A stretch of DNA of 64,000 bases, taken from NCBI RefSeq assembly GCF_003182155.1, contig NZ_QGTG01000001.1:248001-312000 (forward strand), written 5' to 3'. Within the stretch, counting starts at the first letter, position 1, and each line of letters starts with the position of its first letter. Under the pieces are notes generated by a model. That model was not told the DNA's origin. It made no database searches and worked only from the letters and a program-made list of their open reading frames with translations. Shown here one piece after another: positions 26,215 through 35,309 of this stretch. Both the position numbers and the translations under genes were made by a program. The DNA is from Chitinophaga sp. S165. Its GTDB lineage: Bacteria; Bacteroidota; Bacteroidia; Chitinophagales; Chitinophagaceae.

Positions 26215-26817
26215 ATGGATGTAACCAGGAAAAGACCGCCGTTTTGTATTGGCATCGGATGTTCTGCAGGAGGGCTCAAGGCAGCATGTGAGTTTTTTCA
26301 ACAGGTCGTGGAGAAAACAGGCGCTGCATTCGTTGTCATTCCCCATCTTTCCAGCGAGCACCGGAGTAAATTCAGTACCGTTCTGGAAAGATTTACCGAA
26401 ATGCCGGTGCACCGCGTGGAGGGAGAGATGAGGTTGGAAAAGGACCATGTGTATGTACTTACTGAGGATAGAATGATGATCGTCGAGGACGGCCGCCTGA
26501 AAGTGAGAAGACGGTACTCGACGGAGATCATCAATAAATCGATAGATATTTTCTTCAAGTCCATGGCGAAAGCATACCGTGAGAACGGTATCGGGATAAT
26601 CCTGTCGGGTATGGGACACGATGGTATAGAGGGGATAAAACTGATCGAAGACTACCATGGACTGGTCATCGTTCAGGATCCGGATACTACTGATTTTAAT
26701 ATCCTTCCGCAGGCAGCCATCAACAAAGATGATCCGCATATGGTCCTGCCACCGGCAGACATTGCCCGGTTTCTACTGAGATACCTGGAAGTTCAGGGAC
26801 AGTCGGAATTGAGTTGA
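26215..26817 (+). CDS. CheB-type methylesterase domain protein without receiver
   Basis: The protein of about 200 residues (start ATG at 26215, MDVTRKRPPFCIG) is a stand-alone CheB methylesterase domain: nucleophile Ser17 in GIGCSAGGLK, the His region FVVIPHLSSEHRSKF and a conserved Asp in SGMGHDGIEGIKL. Such domains remove methyl groups from glutamates of signalling proteins, or act as regulators when joined with CheR-type kinases. No receiver domain, methyl-accepting protein or chemotaxis kinase gene is nearby. It is followed 74 bp later by a CheR-PAS-histidine kinase gene, with which it surely cooperates. Confidence 0.92.
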   Translation: MDVTRKRPPFCIGIGCSAGGLKAACEFFQQVVEKTGAAFVVIPHLSSEHRSKFSTVLERFTEMPVHRVEGEMRLEKDHVYVLTEDRMMIVEDGRLKVRRRYSTEIINKSIDIFFKSMAKAYRENGIGIILSGMGHDGIEGIKLIEDYHGLVIVQDPDTTDFNILPQAAINKDDPHMVLPPADIARFLLRYLEVQGQSELS

Positions 26818-26891
26818 TTTAATTTTTATATATCTTTAGCAGTCCTGACTGTATTTTTGTAAAAAGCAGGTATAAAAGTAAAGCTGTATGT

Positions 26892-29800
26892 ATGTCAGAT
26901 ACACATTCTGATGCGGAGTTGAACAAAAGGCGATCTGGATCCATACCTAATGCATCGCTGAAAAGCATTTTAGCGATCCTTTCGGAGTTTTCAGGAGTGG
27001 ACTTTCTGCAGTATAAGTTATCAACCATTAACAGGCGACTCCAGCGGAGGATGTCGCTGGTGAATGTCCAAGGGTTTGAAGAATACCTTACGTTCATAAA
27101 AGATAATGAGAGCGAGCAAAATATTGTTTATGAGGACCTGCTGATCCACGTGTCTTCCTTTTTTCGCGATGAAGGCAGCTTTGAATACCTGTTGCGGTTC
27201 ATATTGCCACAGGTGGTAAAACAGTCCCGCGATAAGGAAGAACAGGTACGTATATGGGTAGCAGGGTGCGCAACAGGAGAGGAGGCCTATTCCATTGCCA
27301 TTTGTCTTTATGAGTTGATGGGGGATAAACACTTCGCCAGCAAAGTGAAGATCTTTGCAACAGACCTTTCCGAATCAGTGATCGTAGCTGCCCGTAAAGC
27401 CGTCTATACAAAAACGCAGGTAGCAGGCATATCTGAAAAAAGGCTGGCGCAATTTTTTGTGGAGCGGGAACAAGGCTATGAAATATCAGCATTGATCAGA
27501 GATGTATGCGTGTTCGCCTGCCACAATATGCTGACAGATCCGCCATTCGCAAATCTGAACCTGATCAGTTGCCGCAACGTACTTATTTACATGCAACCGG
27601 TATTGCAGAAAAAAATGCTGAGCATATTCAATTATGCACTGAAGGACCGTGGCTTTCTCTGGCTAGGGAAGTCGGAGACCAACAGATCTCCCGACCTTTT
27701 TGAAATGCCATCGAAGAAAACGAAGATCTATCTTAAGAAAAATGTAGATAAATGGACGCTGAGAAATGCGTTCCCTACTAATAAAAAAATAAAGCACATG
27801 ACACCAAGCTTTGATCAGGAGAGGGATGGAAATATTGATGCACAGAAAGCGGCAGACAGCATAATACTTTCAATGTATGCACCTTCTGCAGTCCTGCTTG
27901 ATGAGAAATTCGATATTATTGAGTTCCGCGGTGTTACCATGCAGTTCTTTGAACATGGACCGGGCAGAGCCAGTCTGAACATTCTCAAGCTTGCCCACAG
28001 GGACCTGGTACATAGTCTCAGAAGTGCGCTCAGTCAGGCGCAATCCTCCAGAAGCAATGTAAGAAAAGAGGGGCTTGTAGTTAACACAGGAAGTGTTTCA
28101 CTCAATGTTTCATTTGAAGTAGTGCCCATCAACAGCCTGCACGAAAGCTTCTACCTGATCATTTTCAATAATCAGCAACACGATCTGACTGCCAGCGACC
28201 TTACAATAAGGAAAGCCGATCTGTTGGAGACTGCCGATGAAAAAAACCTCCGTATCCTTCAACTGGAAAGGGAAGTACAACGATATAAAGAAGAGTTGCG
28301 TGCTGTCGCGGAAGCGTATGAGGCGACCAACGAAGAGTTGCAGTCTGCCAATGAAGAGCTGAAAAGCCTGAATGAAGAACTGGAAGTATCGCAGGAAGAA
28401 CTGCAGGTGATCAATGACGAATTGAGCACCCGTAACAACGACCTGCTGGAAAGGAATAATCAGCTGAACAATGCGCGTCTTTATGCAGAGTCGATCGTTA
28501 ATACAGTGCACGAGTCCTTACTGATATTGGATACCAACATCCGCGTGGTTAGCGCCAATGCTTCCTTTTACCGCACGTTCAAAATGGAGCGGAAGGAGAC
28601 AGAAGGAAAATTGCTGTATGAACTGGAAAGCAAACAATGGAATACATCAGACCTCCGTGTGCTGATGGAAAACCTGCTGACGTCACGGACACCTTTCGCC
28701 AATTATGAACTGACTTATAAATCTGCCGGCAATAGTTATAGGACCGTGATGATGAACGGCCAGCTGATTACTTCGCAGGACCTGAAAGAAGAGCTGATCC
28801 TGATCGCTATAGAGGATATTACTGAAGTGAGGGAGGCCAGGGAGCGTATTGCCCGTAAACAGGAATTGGTACGCGTCAATGAGGAGAGGCTTCGTTTGGC
28901 ATTGGATGGTACCAAAACAGGTACCTGGGACTTTAATCCCTTGTCAAAAGAACTATTGTTATCGGATAGGAGCCGTGAGCTCTTTGGCATAACGTCAACG
29001 TCCCCATTGGAGTTTGACGGCTTTCTGAGGGCCATTCATCCTGCAGACGCACCAGGTGTGCAGGGGAATATCGCCGCAGCTCTCGCCGGCCGGGATAGCG
29101 GGCATATTAACCTGGACTTCCGTATTAATCTGACGGAAGATAGAGTGAACTGGATCTCCTGTAAAGCACAGGTCTTCTACGATGACAATGGCATTGCTGT
29201 GCGTGTACTTGGGGTAGTAACGGATATCAATGAAAGTAAACAGTTCGAAAAGCACCTGCAGGAGGTGAATAACAAACTGAATTTCGCGCTGCAAACGGGC
29301 CGTCTGGGCTCATGGGAATTGGACCTTTCCACAGGCCAGCTGCACTGTAATGAGCTGTTCCGGACTCATTTCGGTCTGCCCACACAGGCCCAGCTGACTT
29401 ATGAGAAGATGTTGTCCCTGATCCTGCCTGAAGACTTGAAGCATGCAGACGAGGCCTTACAGTATGCATTGCAGAACCGGACGCTCTATGTGGAGGAGTA
29501 CCGTGTCAAATGGCCGGATAACTCCATTCACTGGATAGCGACTACCGGACAGGGTATTTTTGATGAAGACGGTTTTGCTAAGAGGGTTGTGGGGGTTGCC
29601 CTGGATATTACTGAAAGAAAACAGGCGCAACTGCATCTGCAGCAAAGTGAGGCATATTTCCGGATGATCGCAGATACTGCTCCGGCGATGATCTGGATCG
29701 CAGAGAAAAATGGATCTTTCTCCTTCTTTAATAAAGCCTGGCAGAAATATACAGGACGTACCCTCGATCAGAATAAAGATAGTGGCTGGTACGATATTAT

Positions 29801-30800
29801 GCATCCGGAAGATATTGACAAATGGAAAATTAATTTCAGCCGCTCTTCCCGCGACAGGAAGAACTTCTATGCAGAGTTCCGCCTCAAACGGCATGACGGT
29901 ACCTATCACTGGTTGGCATGTTCAGGTATTCCCCGCTTTAATTCGCAGGATGAATTTGCCGGTTTTATCGGCGCATGTACTGACATTGACGATCAGAAGA
30001 TGGTGGAAGATGCACTGGAAAGGAAGGTGCGCGAAAGGACCATTGCATTGGAAGATGCCAATGCTAACCTGTCCAAACGGAACCATGAACTGGAACAGTT
30101 CGTTTTCATCACTTCTCACGACCTTCAGGAACCGCTGAGAAAGATCCGCCTGTTTGCAGATATGCTGGAAAGTGTGAAGCCGGATGCTACCAAGATCGAT
30201 ACCGCCTTATACTTACGCAAGGTAAAACAGTCTGCTATCCGCATGTCGGACCTGATAAGGGACCTGATCGCATATTCAAGGCTGGAACTGGGGGAAAATG
30301 CATTCCTTCCTGTGGACCTTAACCTGATCGTCACGAACGTAATAGAAGACTTCGAACTGCTGATCAAGGATAAAAACGCCACGATCGAGGTGGATGAACT
30401 GCCGGTGATAGATGCTGTGCCTTTACAAATGAACCAGTTGTTTTACAACCTGATCGGTAATGCGCTGAAATTCTCAGGTGCGAACGGAGATAGCAGGGTA
30501 ACGATCACCGCCAACAAGATCACTGATTCTGAAATGAAGGATTTGCCGGCGTTGCCAGGCGGCCCTGTTTATTACCGGATCATCGTGGCAGATAACGGTA
30601 TCGGTTTCAACCAGGCATACGCTGATAAGCTGTTTGTTATCTTCCAGCGACTGAACCAGAAAGAGAAATTTGAAGGAACAGGTATCGGGCTGGCGCTTTG
30701 CAGAAAGATCATGGAGATACACAATGGAGATATCCAGGCGTTTGGAGTGGAACATCAGGGAGCGGCGTTTCATATCATCATCCCGGAAACACAACAATAA
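26892..30800 (+). CDS. CheR methyltransferase-PAS-histidine kinase fusion protein
   Basis: The 1302-residue cytoplasmic protein has, in order, a CheR domain (about 20-285; SAM-binding VWVAGCATGEEAYSIA, CRNVLIYM), a PAS-like region, a long coiled coil (about 440-520; repeated EELxSxNEEL), four PAS domains (near 530-640, 665-790, 795-915, 920-1045; the last begins YFRMIADTAPAMIW), a HisKA domain (FITSHDLQEPLRKIRLF) and an HATPase (GNALKF, DNGIGF, GTGIGLALCRKIM). Together with the CheB gene this forms a methylation-linked sensory kinase without classic chemoreceptors. Its output regulator is not encoded next to it. A perfect palindrome follows the gene. Confidence 0.94.
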   Translation: MSDTHSDAELNKRRSGSIPNASLKSILAILSEFSGVDFLQYKLSTINRRLQRRMSLVNVQGFEEYLTFIKDNESEQNIVYEDLLIHVSSFFRDEGSFEYLLRFILPQVVKQSRDKEEQVRIWVAGCATGEEAYSIAICLYELMGDKHFASKVKIFATDLSESVIVAARKAVYTKTQVAGISEKRLAQFFVEREQGYEISALIRDVCVFACHNMLTDPPFANLNLISCRNVLIYMQPVLQKKMLSIFNYALKDRGFLWLGKSETNRSPDLFEMPSKKTKIYLKKNVDKWTLRNAFPTNKKIKHMTPSFDQERDGNIDAQKAADSIILSMYAPSAVLLDEKFDIIEFRGVTMQFFEHGPGRASLNILKLAHRDLVHSLRSALSQAQSSRSNVRKEGLVVNTGSVSLNVSFEVVPINSLHESFYLIIFNNQQHDLTASDLTIRKADLLETADEKNLRILQLEREVQRYKEELRAVAEAYEATNEELQSANEELKSLNEELEVSQEELQVINDELSTRNNDLLERNNQLNNARLYAESIVNTVHESLLILDTNIRVVSANASFYRTFKMERKETEGKLLYELESKQWNTSDLRVLMENLLTSRTPFANYELTYKSAGNSYRTVMMNGQLITSQDLKEELILIAIEDITEVREARERIARKQELVRVNEERLRLALDGTKTGTWDFNPLSKELLLSDRSRELFGITSTSPLEFDGFLRAIHPADAPGVQGNIAAALAGRDSGHINLDFRINLTEDRVNWISCKAQVFYDDNGIAVRVLGVVTDINESKQFEKHLQEVNNKLNFALQTGRLGSWELDLSTGQLHCNELFRTHFGLPTQAQLTYEKMLSLILPEDLKHADEALQYALQNRTLYVEEYRVKWPDNSIHWIATTGQGIFDEDGFAKRVVGVALDITERKQAQLHLQQSEAYFRMIADTAPAMIWIAEKNGSFSFFNKAWQKYTGRTLDQNKDSGWYDIMHPEDIDKWKINFSRSSRDRKNFYAEFRLKRHDGTYHWLACSGIPRFNSQDEFAGFIGACTDIDDQKMVEDALERKVRERTIALEDANANLSKRNHELEQFVFITSHDLQEPLRKIRLFADMLESVKPDATKIDTALYLRKVKQSAIRMSDLIRDLIAYSRLELGENAFLPVDLNLIVTNVIEDFELLIKDKNATIEVDELPVIDAVPLQMNQLFYNLIGNALKFSGANGDSRVTITANKITDSEMKDLPALPGGPVYYRIIVADNGIGFNQAYADKLFVIFQRLNQKEKFEGTGIGLALCRKIMEIHNGDIQAFGVEHQGAAFHIIIPETQQ

Positions 30801-30847
30801 TATATCCGGTTAGGACAATAAAATAGCTTTATTCACGTAATAATAGC

Positions 30848-30877
30848 AGAAATGGCCAGCTCGAGCTGGCCATTTCT
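30848..30877. terminator. 30-nt perfect palindrome after the CheR-kinase gene
   Basis: The palindrome reads AGAAATGGCCAGCTC and its reverse complement, with no free loop bases. It is followed by an A/T-rich stretch (ATTTATA) and probably terminates the kinase transcript. Confidence 0.7.
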
Positions 30878-31038
30878 ATTTATACCTTTATACAAATAGC
30901 CCCGATTTAACATATTGGGAATCAGAGTGTATTATTATTGTAATTTTTAATATAAATTTGCGTAATTTTTCAACCTAATTAGTATTTTAGACACTGGTTT
31001 GGGCTTCCCTAAAAAGACGCCGGACCCACCATATTGCT

Positions 31039-31536
31039 ATGAGGCCTATCCTATGTCTTTTTTTCATTATTGTGCAGATGATTGTCCGGGGACAGACGGC
31101 ATCGCCGCCGCCGTCTAACGGACCGGCTCCGGGAGGAACAGTGGCTCCGGCGGGTACGACCGCTCCTGCGGGTACCGTTGCTCCGGCAGGCCCATTAAAA
31201 AAAGGCAATTTTGAAACAGAATTTAAAATGAAATCGGGAAGTTACCTGGGCTTCGGACAGGTGAACCTCGGTATGGGTGAAATAGGCTTTAAAGTAGTCG
31301 TATTTTGCCAGAATAAGGAGAAGAAGAACGGCCGTCTTGAATTCCGTATTGACCGTCCTAAAGGCAAGAAAAGCAGGCGTATCGGTACGCTTAAGATCCC
31401 CTTCACCGGCGATACGACCTATGCATTAAAGTTAACCGGTAACCCTAAATATTCGAATGGGGTACATGACCTCTACCTGGTAGCCAAAGGCAATCCTTTT
31501 AGTATAACGTCTATCACTTTCGTACAGGATTATTAA
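31039..31536 (+). CDS. Secreted protein with Pro/Ala/Gly repeats and CBM6-like module
   Basis: The 165-residue protein has a signal peptide (MRPILCLFFIIVQMIVRGQ), then a low-complexity linker of about 30 residues built on the unit APAGT (PAPGGTVAPAGTTAPAGTV). The C-terminal 110 residues end in VHDLYLVAKGNPFSITSI, and with NGRLEFRIDRPKG earlier this looks like the sugar-binding CBM6 family, where GVHDLYLVF is common. The usual aromatic ligands are hard to see, so binding is uncertain. It lacks a catalytic domain. It stands alone between the CheR-kinase gene and a SusCD pair, and could belong functionally to the latter. Confidence 0.72.
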   Translation: MRPILCLFFIIVQMIVRGQTASPPPSNGPAPGGTVAPAGTTAPAGTVAPAGPLKKGNFETEFKMKSGSYLGFGQVNLGMGEIGFKVVVFCQNKEKKNGRLEFRIDRPKGKKSRRIGTLKIPFTGDTTYALKLTGNPKYSNGVHDLYLVAKGNPFSITSITFVQDY

Positions 31537-32037
31537 GATAGTCCGAACCCGGTACGGGCATTTACATCAATAACATGTCTGAAAGACAGTTTAACCAGCA
31601 CTTTCCCATTGTTTTTATTTAACGGGAACTAAGGTAGTCCTTTGACCTTATCATGTGGTGAGAACAGCCGTACTTAGCGGTACACATGCCGTTTCTGCAG
31701 GTTAATATACTGCGCGTATATACATTTTCACTTTCATAAGATCGCAGTATGTTAAAAGAAATATAATTCTTGATTATTTTTTCTATTTTAGGTGTGAAAT
31801 TGACACGTTGAGAAAAGTATCGTTATGAAAATCAGGCTGCACACTATGTAAACTGAAAACCTATGTAGTTGTACTGTGCTATTGACCCGCTACCATGTAT
31901 TCTTTAACTAAGCAAAACCACGTTTTAATGATGATGACAGACAATAGCGTCTAAGGCGGATATGTTGTTACATATTACCGTCGTAACCAAAATCAGCGAA
32001 AGGAGTTCGCCTTTATTTAACTACACAAATTAAACGT
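31537..32037. promoter_or_regulatory. Long 501-bp control region of the second SusCD pair
   Basis: No gene is supported in this A/T-rich stretch. GCGAA/TTCGC (around 31995-32015) forms a small hairpin just before susC, and TATTTTAG near 31790 is a -7-like box with no good -33 partner. The length suggests a leader or distant regulator sites such as those bound by two-component or small-RNA regulators in other susCD loci. This is inference. Confidence 0.35.
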
Positions 32038-35000
32038 ATGAAAAATGTAGACCTGTTGAAGGTCAGGCATCGCTATGCCTGGCAGTCAACACTATTGCGC
32101 ATGAAATTTACATTGCTGCTTTTTTTACCGGGCCTGTCCCCACTTATGGCTGTTGCAGATGGTTACCCAACTTCTTATTTAATCCGGCAGGACATCATAT
32201 TAAAAGGAAAGATCGTTGATAAAAATAAAGAACCGGTTATCGGGGCCACTATTAAAGTAGTTGGTACCTCGAAAGGGACAACGACATTGCCTGATGGCTC
32301 TTTCAGCCTTAGTGTGGCAAATGGAGCACAGGTAACGGTCAGTGCTATCGGGTTCCTTCCCCAAACGCTTACTGTTAGTGGCAACGCCCCTTTGAACGTA
32401 ACATTGGAAGCCGATACCAAAGGCCTCAGTGAGGTGGTGGTAGTAGGTTATGGCGCTCAGAAAAGAGAAGCTGTATCCGGCTCTATTGCCACAGTCAAAG
32501 GCGCTGATCTTGTCAAGTCGCCCGCTACCAACTTATCTAACTCCATTGCCGGACGTATGCCTGGTGTAACTGCCATGCAGAACAGCGGTGAGCCTGGAGC
32601 TGATGGTTCCTCTCTCCGTATCCGTGGTTCAAATACCCTCGGTAACAACGATCCGCTGATCGTAATTGATGGTGTGGCAGGACGTACCGGTGGTCTTGAG
32701 CGTCTCAACCCACAGGATATCGAAAGTATTTCTGTATTGAAGGATGCTTCTGCTGCTATCTATGGCGCACGTGCTGCAAACGGTGTTATTCTTGTAACCA
32801 CCAAACGCGGTAAGAGCGGTAAGCCACAGCTGAACTACTCTTTCAACCAGGGATGGTCACAGCCGACACACATCCCTGAAATGTCTAACGCCGCTGAATA
32901 TGCACAGTTAAGAGATGAGCTGAGCCTCTACCGAGATGTACCCGGAAGAGAGTGGGGCACTGCATGGAACGCTTATAAAACAGGCACAGCCTATACTTCA
33001 CCTACTACCAATAAGAAATGGGATGTTGCTTTTGGTCAGACGGAAATAGAGAAATTTCGTAATAGTACAGACCCATGGCTGTATCCTAATACTGACTGGT
33101 ACAAATCTACATTCAAGACATGGGCGCCACAATCCAATCATAGCGTACAGGTTTCCGGTGGTAACGAAAACATGCGTTACCTGACCTCGTTCGGTTACCA
33201 GTCGCAGGATGCTTATTATAAAAAATCGGCCACTGGTTATGATCAGTACAGCCTGCGTGTTAACCTGGATGGAAAGATCAATAAGTATGTAAATGTTAGC
33301 GTAGACATGTTAGGCCGTCAGGAGGAACGTAATTATCCTACCCGTTCTGCAGGTGATATCTTCCGTATGCTGATGCGCGGTAAGCCTACTGAGCCGGCGT
33401 TCTGGCCCAATGGTCTGCCTGGTCCCGATATCGAATACGGTAACAATCCTGTAGTGATCACTACAGACCAGACCGGGTACGATAAAGATAAACGTTACTA
33501 CGTGCAAACCAACGCACGCCTGGACGTACTGGTACCAGGTGTGGAAGGTCTGAAACTGAGTGGTAATGTGGCGTTCGATAAATATATCAAAAGCACTAAA
33601 CGCTGGATGACGCCATGGTACCTGTATACATGGGACAAAAAAACTTATGAGCAGGATGGCAAAACACCCTTGCTTGTAAAAGGTAAACGCGGTACCGATC
33701 AGGCTACACTTAACCAGGGTGATGAAGATCAGAGTAACTTGTTACTGCGTGGTTTGCTGACGTACGACCGTACATTTAAGAAAGACCATACGCTGAACTT
33801 TGTGTTCGGTATAGAGCGGGAAACTGTCAACTCGGAAAGTTTCAGCGCTTTCCGCAGGTACTTTATCTCTCCACTGATCGATCAGATGTTCGCCGGTGGC
33901 GATGCTGAAAAAGATAATGCCGGCAGTGCATGGGACCGTGCCCGTCTGAACTATTTCGGTCGTGTGGCCTATAACTATAAAGAGAAATACCTCGCGGAAT
34001 TTGTATGGAGGAATGATGGATCATACATGTTCCCTGGTACTTCCCGTTTTGGTTTCTTCCCTGGTCTGATGTTAGGCTGGCGTGTATCAGAAGAAGGCTT
34101 CTGGAAAGACAACGTGACGTTCATGAACTACCTGAAACTGCGTGCATCATGGGGTAAGCTGGGTAATGACCAGGTTTACTTCGATGATAATGGTGATGGT
34201 ACGCTCACATTGCAGGAATACCAGTATTACTCTACTTATGGTTTCAGCAGTTACATCCTGGGAGGCAATGTGGTAAAGTCGCTCTTTGAAGCACGTATCC
34301 CTAACCCCTACATCACGTGGGAGGTAGCGAACAACTATAACATTGGTCTGGACGGAGCTTTGCTGAACGGTAAGATCTATTTCGAACTGGACGCGTTCAT
34401 GAACAAACGTTCAGGCATCCTGGTAAGAAGGAATGCATCTGTACCTCAAACAACAGGTATGACACTGCCAGCTGAAAATATCGGTAAGGTGGACAACAAG
34501 GGTTTTGAATTCCGTGTTGGTTATACTGATCATGCAGGTAGTAAATTCCGTTATGACGTTAGCGTGAATGGCGGTTATTCTAAAAACAAGATCGTTTTCT
34601 GGGACGAAGCGCCGGGAGCTCCCGTATGGCAACGTTCTACCGGTATGCAGATGAACACTAACCTGTACTATGAATATGACGGTGTGTTCAAAGACTATGC
34701 AGAGATAGAGAAGAACGGGATAGACTACAGTGCGCTGACAAACAACCTGCGTCCGGGCGACATGAAGTTTAAAGACATTGATGGCAACGGTAAGATTGAC
34801 GGCGACGATAAGATACGCTATGCAAAGAGCACACAGCCGACGTTTACAGGTGGTCTGAACGCCAACCTGCAATACGGCAACTTTGACCTCGCTCTTCTCA
34901 TACAAGGAGCTACCGGTGGCGCCCTGGCTATCAATACTGAGTCTGGTGAGATCGGCAACTTTACCAAAGACTACTATGATCACCGCTGGAGCCCTGATAA

Positions 35001-35298
35001 TCCAAACGGAGAACACCCTCGTGTGAACGACCGTAATGATACCTATTGGGCGACTGGTAATACCTATTGGATCCGCAGTACCAACTATGTACGTCTGAAG
35101 AACCTGGAGATCGGGTACAGTATTCCTGATTTTCTGAAGAAGAAAAGTGGTATCACCAATCTGAGGTTATATGCCAACTGTCTGAACCTCTTCACGATCG
35201 ATAATCTGAAGATCCTCGATCCGGAATCTATTAATGGTAATGGACAGTATTATCCGCAGTCAAGGGTATTGAATGCAGGTTTCAATTTAACTTTTTAA
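32038..35298 (+). CDS. SusC/RagA-type TonB-dependent outer membrane transporter (no STN domain)
   Basis: The 1086-residue transporter begins with a long signal region, a carboxypeptidase-like domain (LKGKIVDKNKEPVIGATIKV, LPDGSFSLSVANG), a TonB-dependent plug (LSEVVVVGYGAQKREAVSGS, LRIRGSNTLGNNDPLIVIDG, SISVLKDASAAIYGARAA) and a barrel ending VLNAGFNLTF. It lacks the STN signalling domain, and no sigma or anti-sigma genes lie upstream, so this locus must be controlled in another way than the first SusC locus in the window. SusD follows 11 bp later. The transported glycan or peptide is unknown; no polysaccharide-degrading enzyme gene lies directly beside it. Confidence 0.96.
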   Translation: MKNVDLLKVRHRYAWQSTLLRMKFTLLLFLPGLSPLMAVADGYPTSYLIRQDIILKGKIVDKNKEPVIGATIKVVGTSKGTTTLPDGSFSLSVANGAQVTVSAIGFLPQTLTVSGNAPLNVTLEADTKGLSEVVVVGYGAQKREAVSGSIATVKGADLVKSPATNLSNSIAGRMPGVTAMQNSGEPGADGSSLRIRGSNTLGNNDPLIVIDGVAGRTGGLERLNPQDIESISVLKDASAAIYGARAANGVILVTTKRGKSGKPQLNYSFNQGWSQPTHIPEMSNAAEYAQLRDELSLYRDVPGREWGTAWNAYKTGTAYTSPTTNKKWDVAFGQTEIEKFRNSTDPWLYPNTDWYKSTFKTWAPQSNHSVQVSGGNENMRYLTSFGYQSQDAYYKKSATGYDQYSLRVNLDGKINKYVNVSVDMLGRQEERNYPTRSAGDIFRMLMRGKPTEPAFWPNGLPGPDIEYGNNPVVITTDQTGYDKDKRYYVQTNARLDVLVPGVEGLKLSGNVAFDKYIKSTKRWMTPWYLYTWDKKTYEQDGKTPLLVKGKRGTDQATLNQGDEDQSNLLLRGLLTYDRTFKKDHTLNFVFGIERETVNSESFSAFRRYFISPLIDQMFAGGDAEKDNAGSAWDRARLNYFGRVAYNYKEKYLAEFVWRNDGSYMFPGTSRFGFFPGLMLGWRVSEEGFWKDNVTFMNYLKLRASWGKLGNDQVYFDDNGDGTLTLQEYQYYSTYGFSSYILGGNVVKSLFEARIPNPYITWEVANNYNIGLDGALLNGKIYFELDAFMNKRSGILVRRNASVPQTTGMTLPAENIGKVDNKGFEFRVGYTDHAGSKFRYDVSVNGGYSKNKIVFWDEAPGAPVWQRSTGMQMNTNLYYEYDGVFKDYAEIEKNGIDYSALTNNLRPGDMKFKDIDGNGKIDGDDKIRYAKSTQPTFTGGLNANLQYGNFDLALLIQGATGGALAINTESGEIGNFTKDYYDHRWSPDNPNGEHPRVNDRNDTYWATGNTYWIRSTNYVRLKNLEIGYSIPDFLKKKSGITNLRLYANCLNLFTIDNLKILDPESINGNGQYYPQSRVLNAGFNLTF

Positions 35299-35309
35299 TC
35301 AGCAGTATC

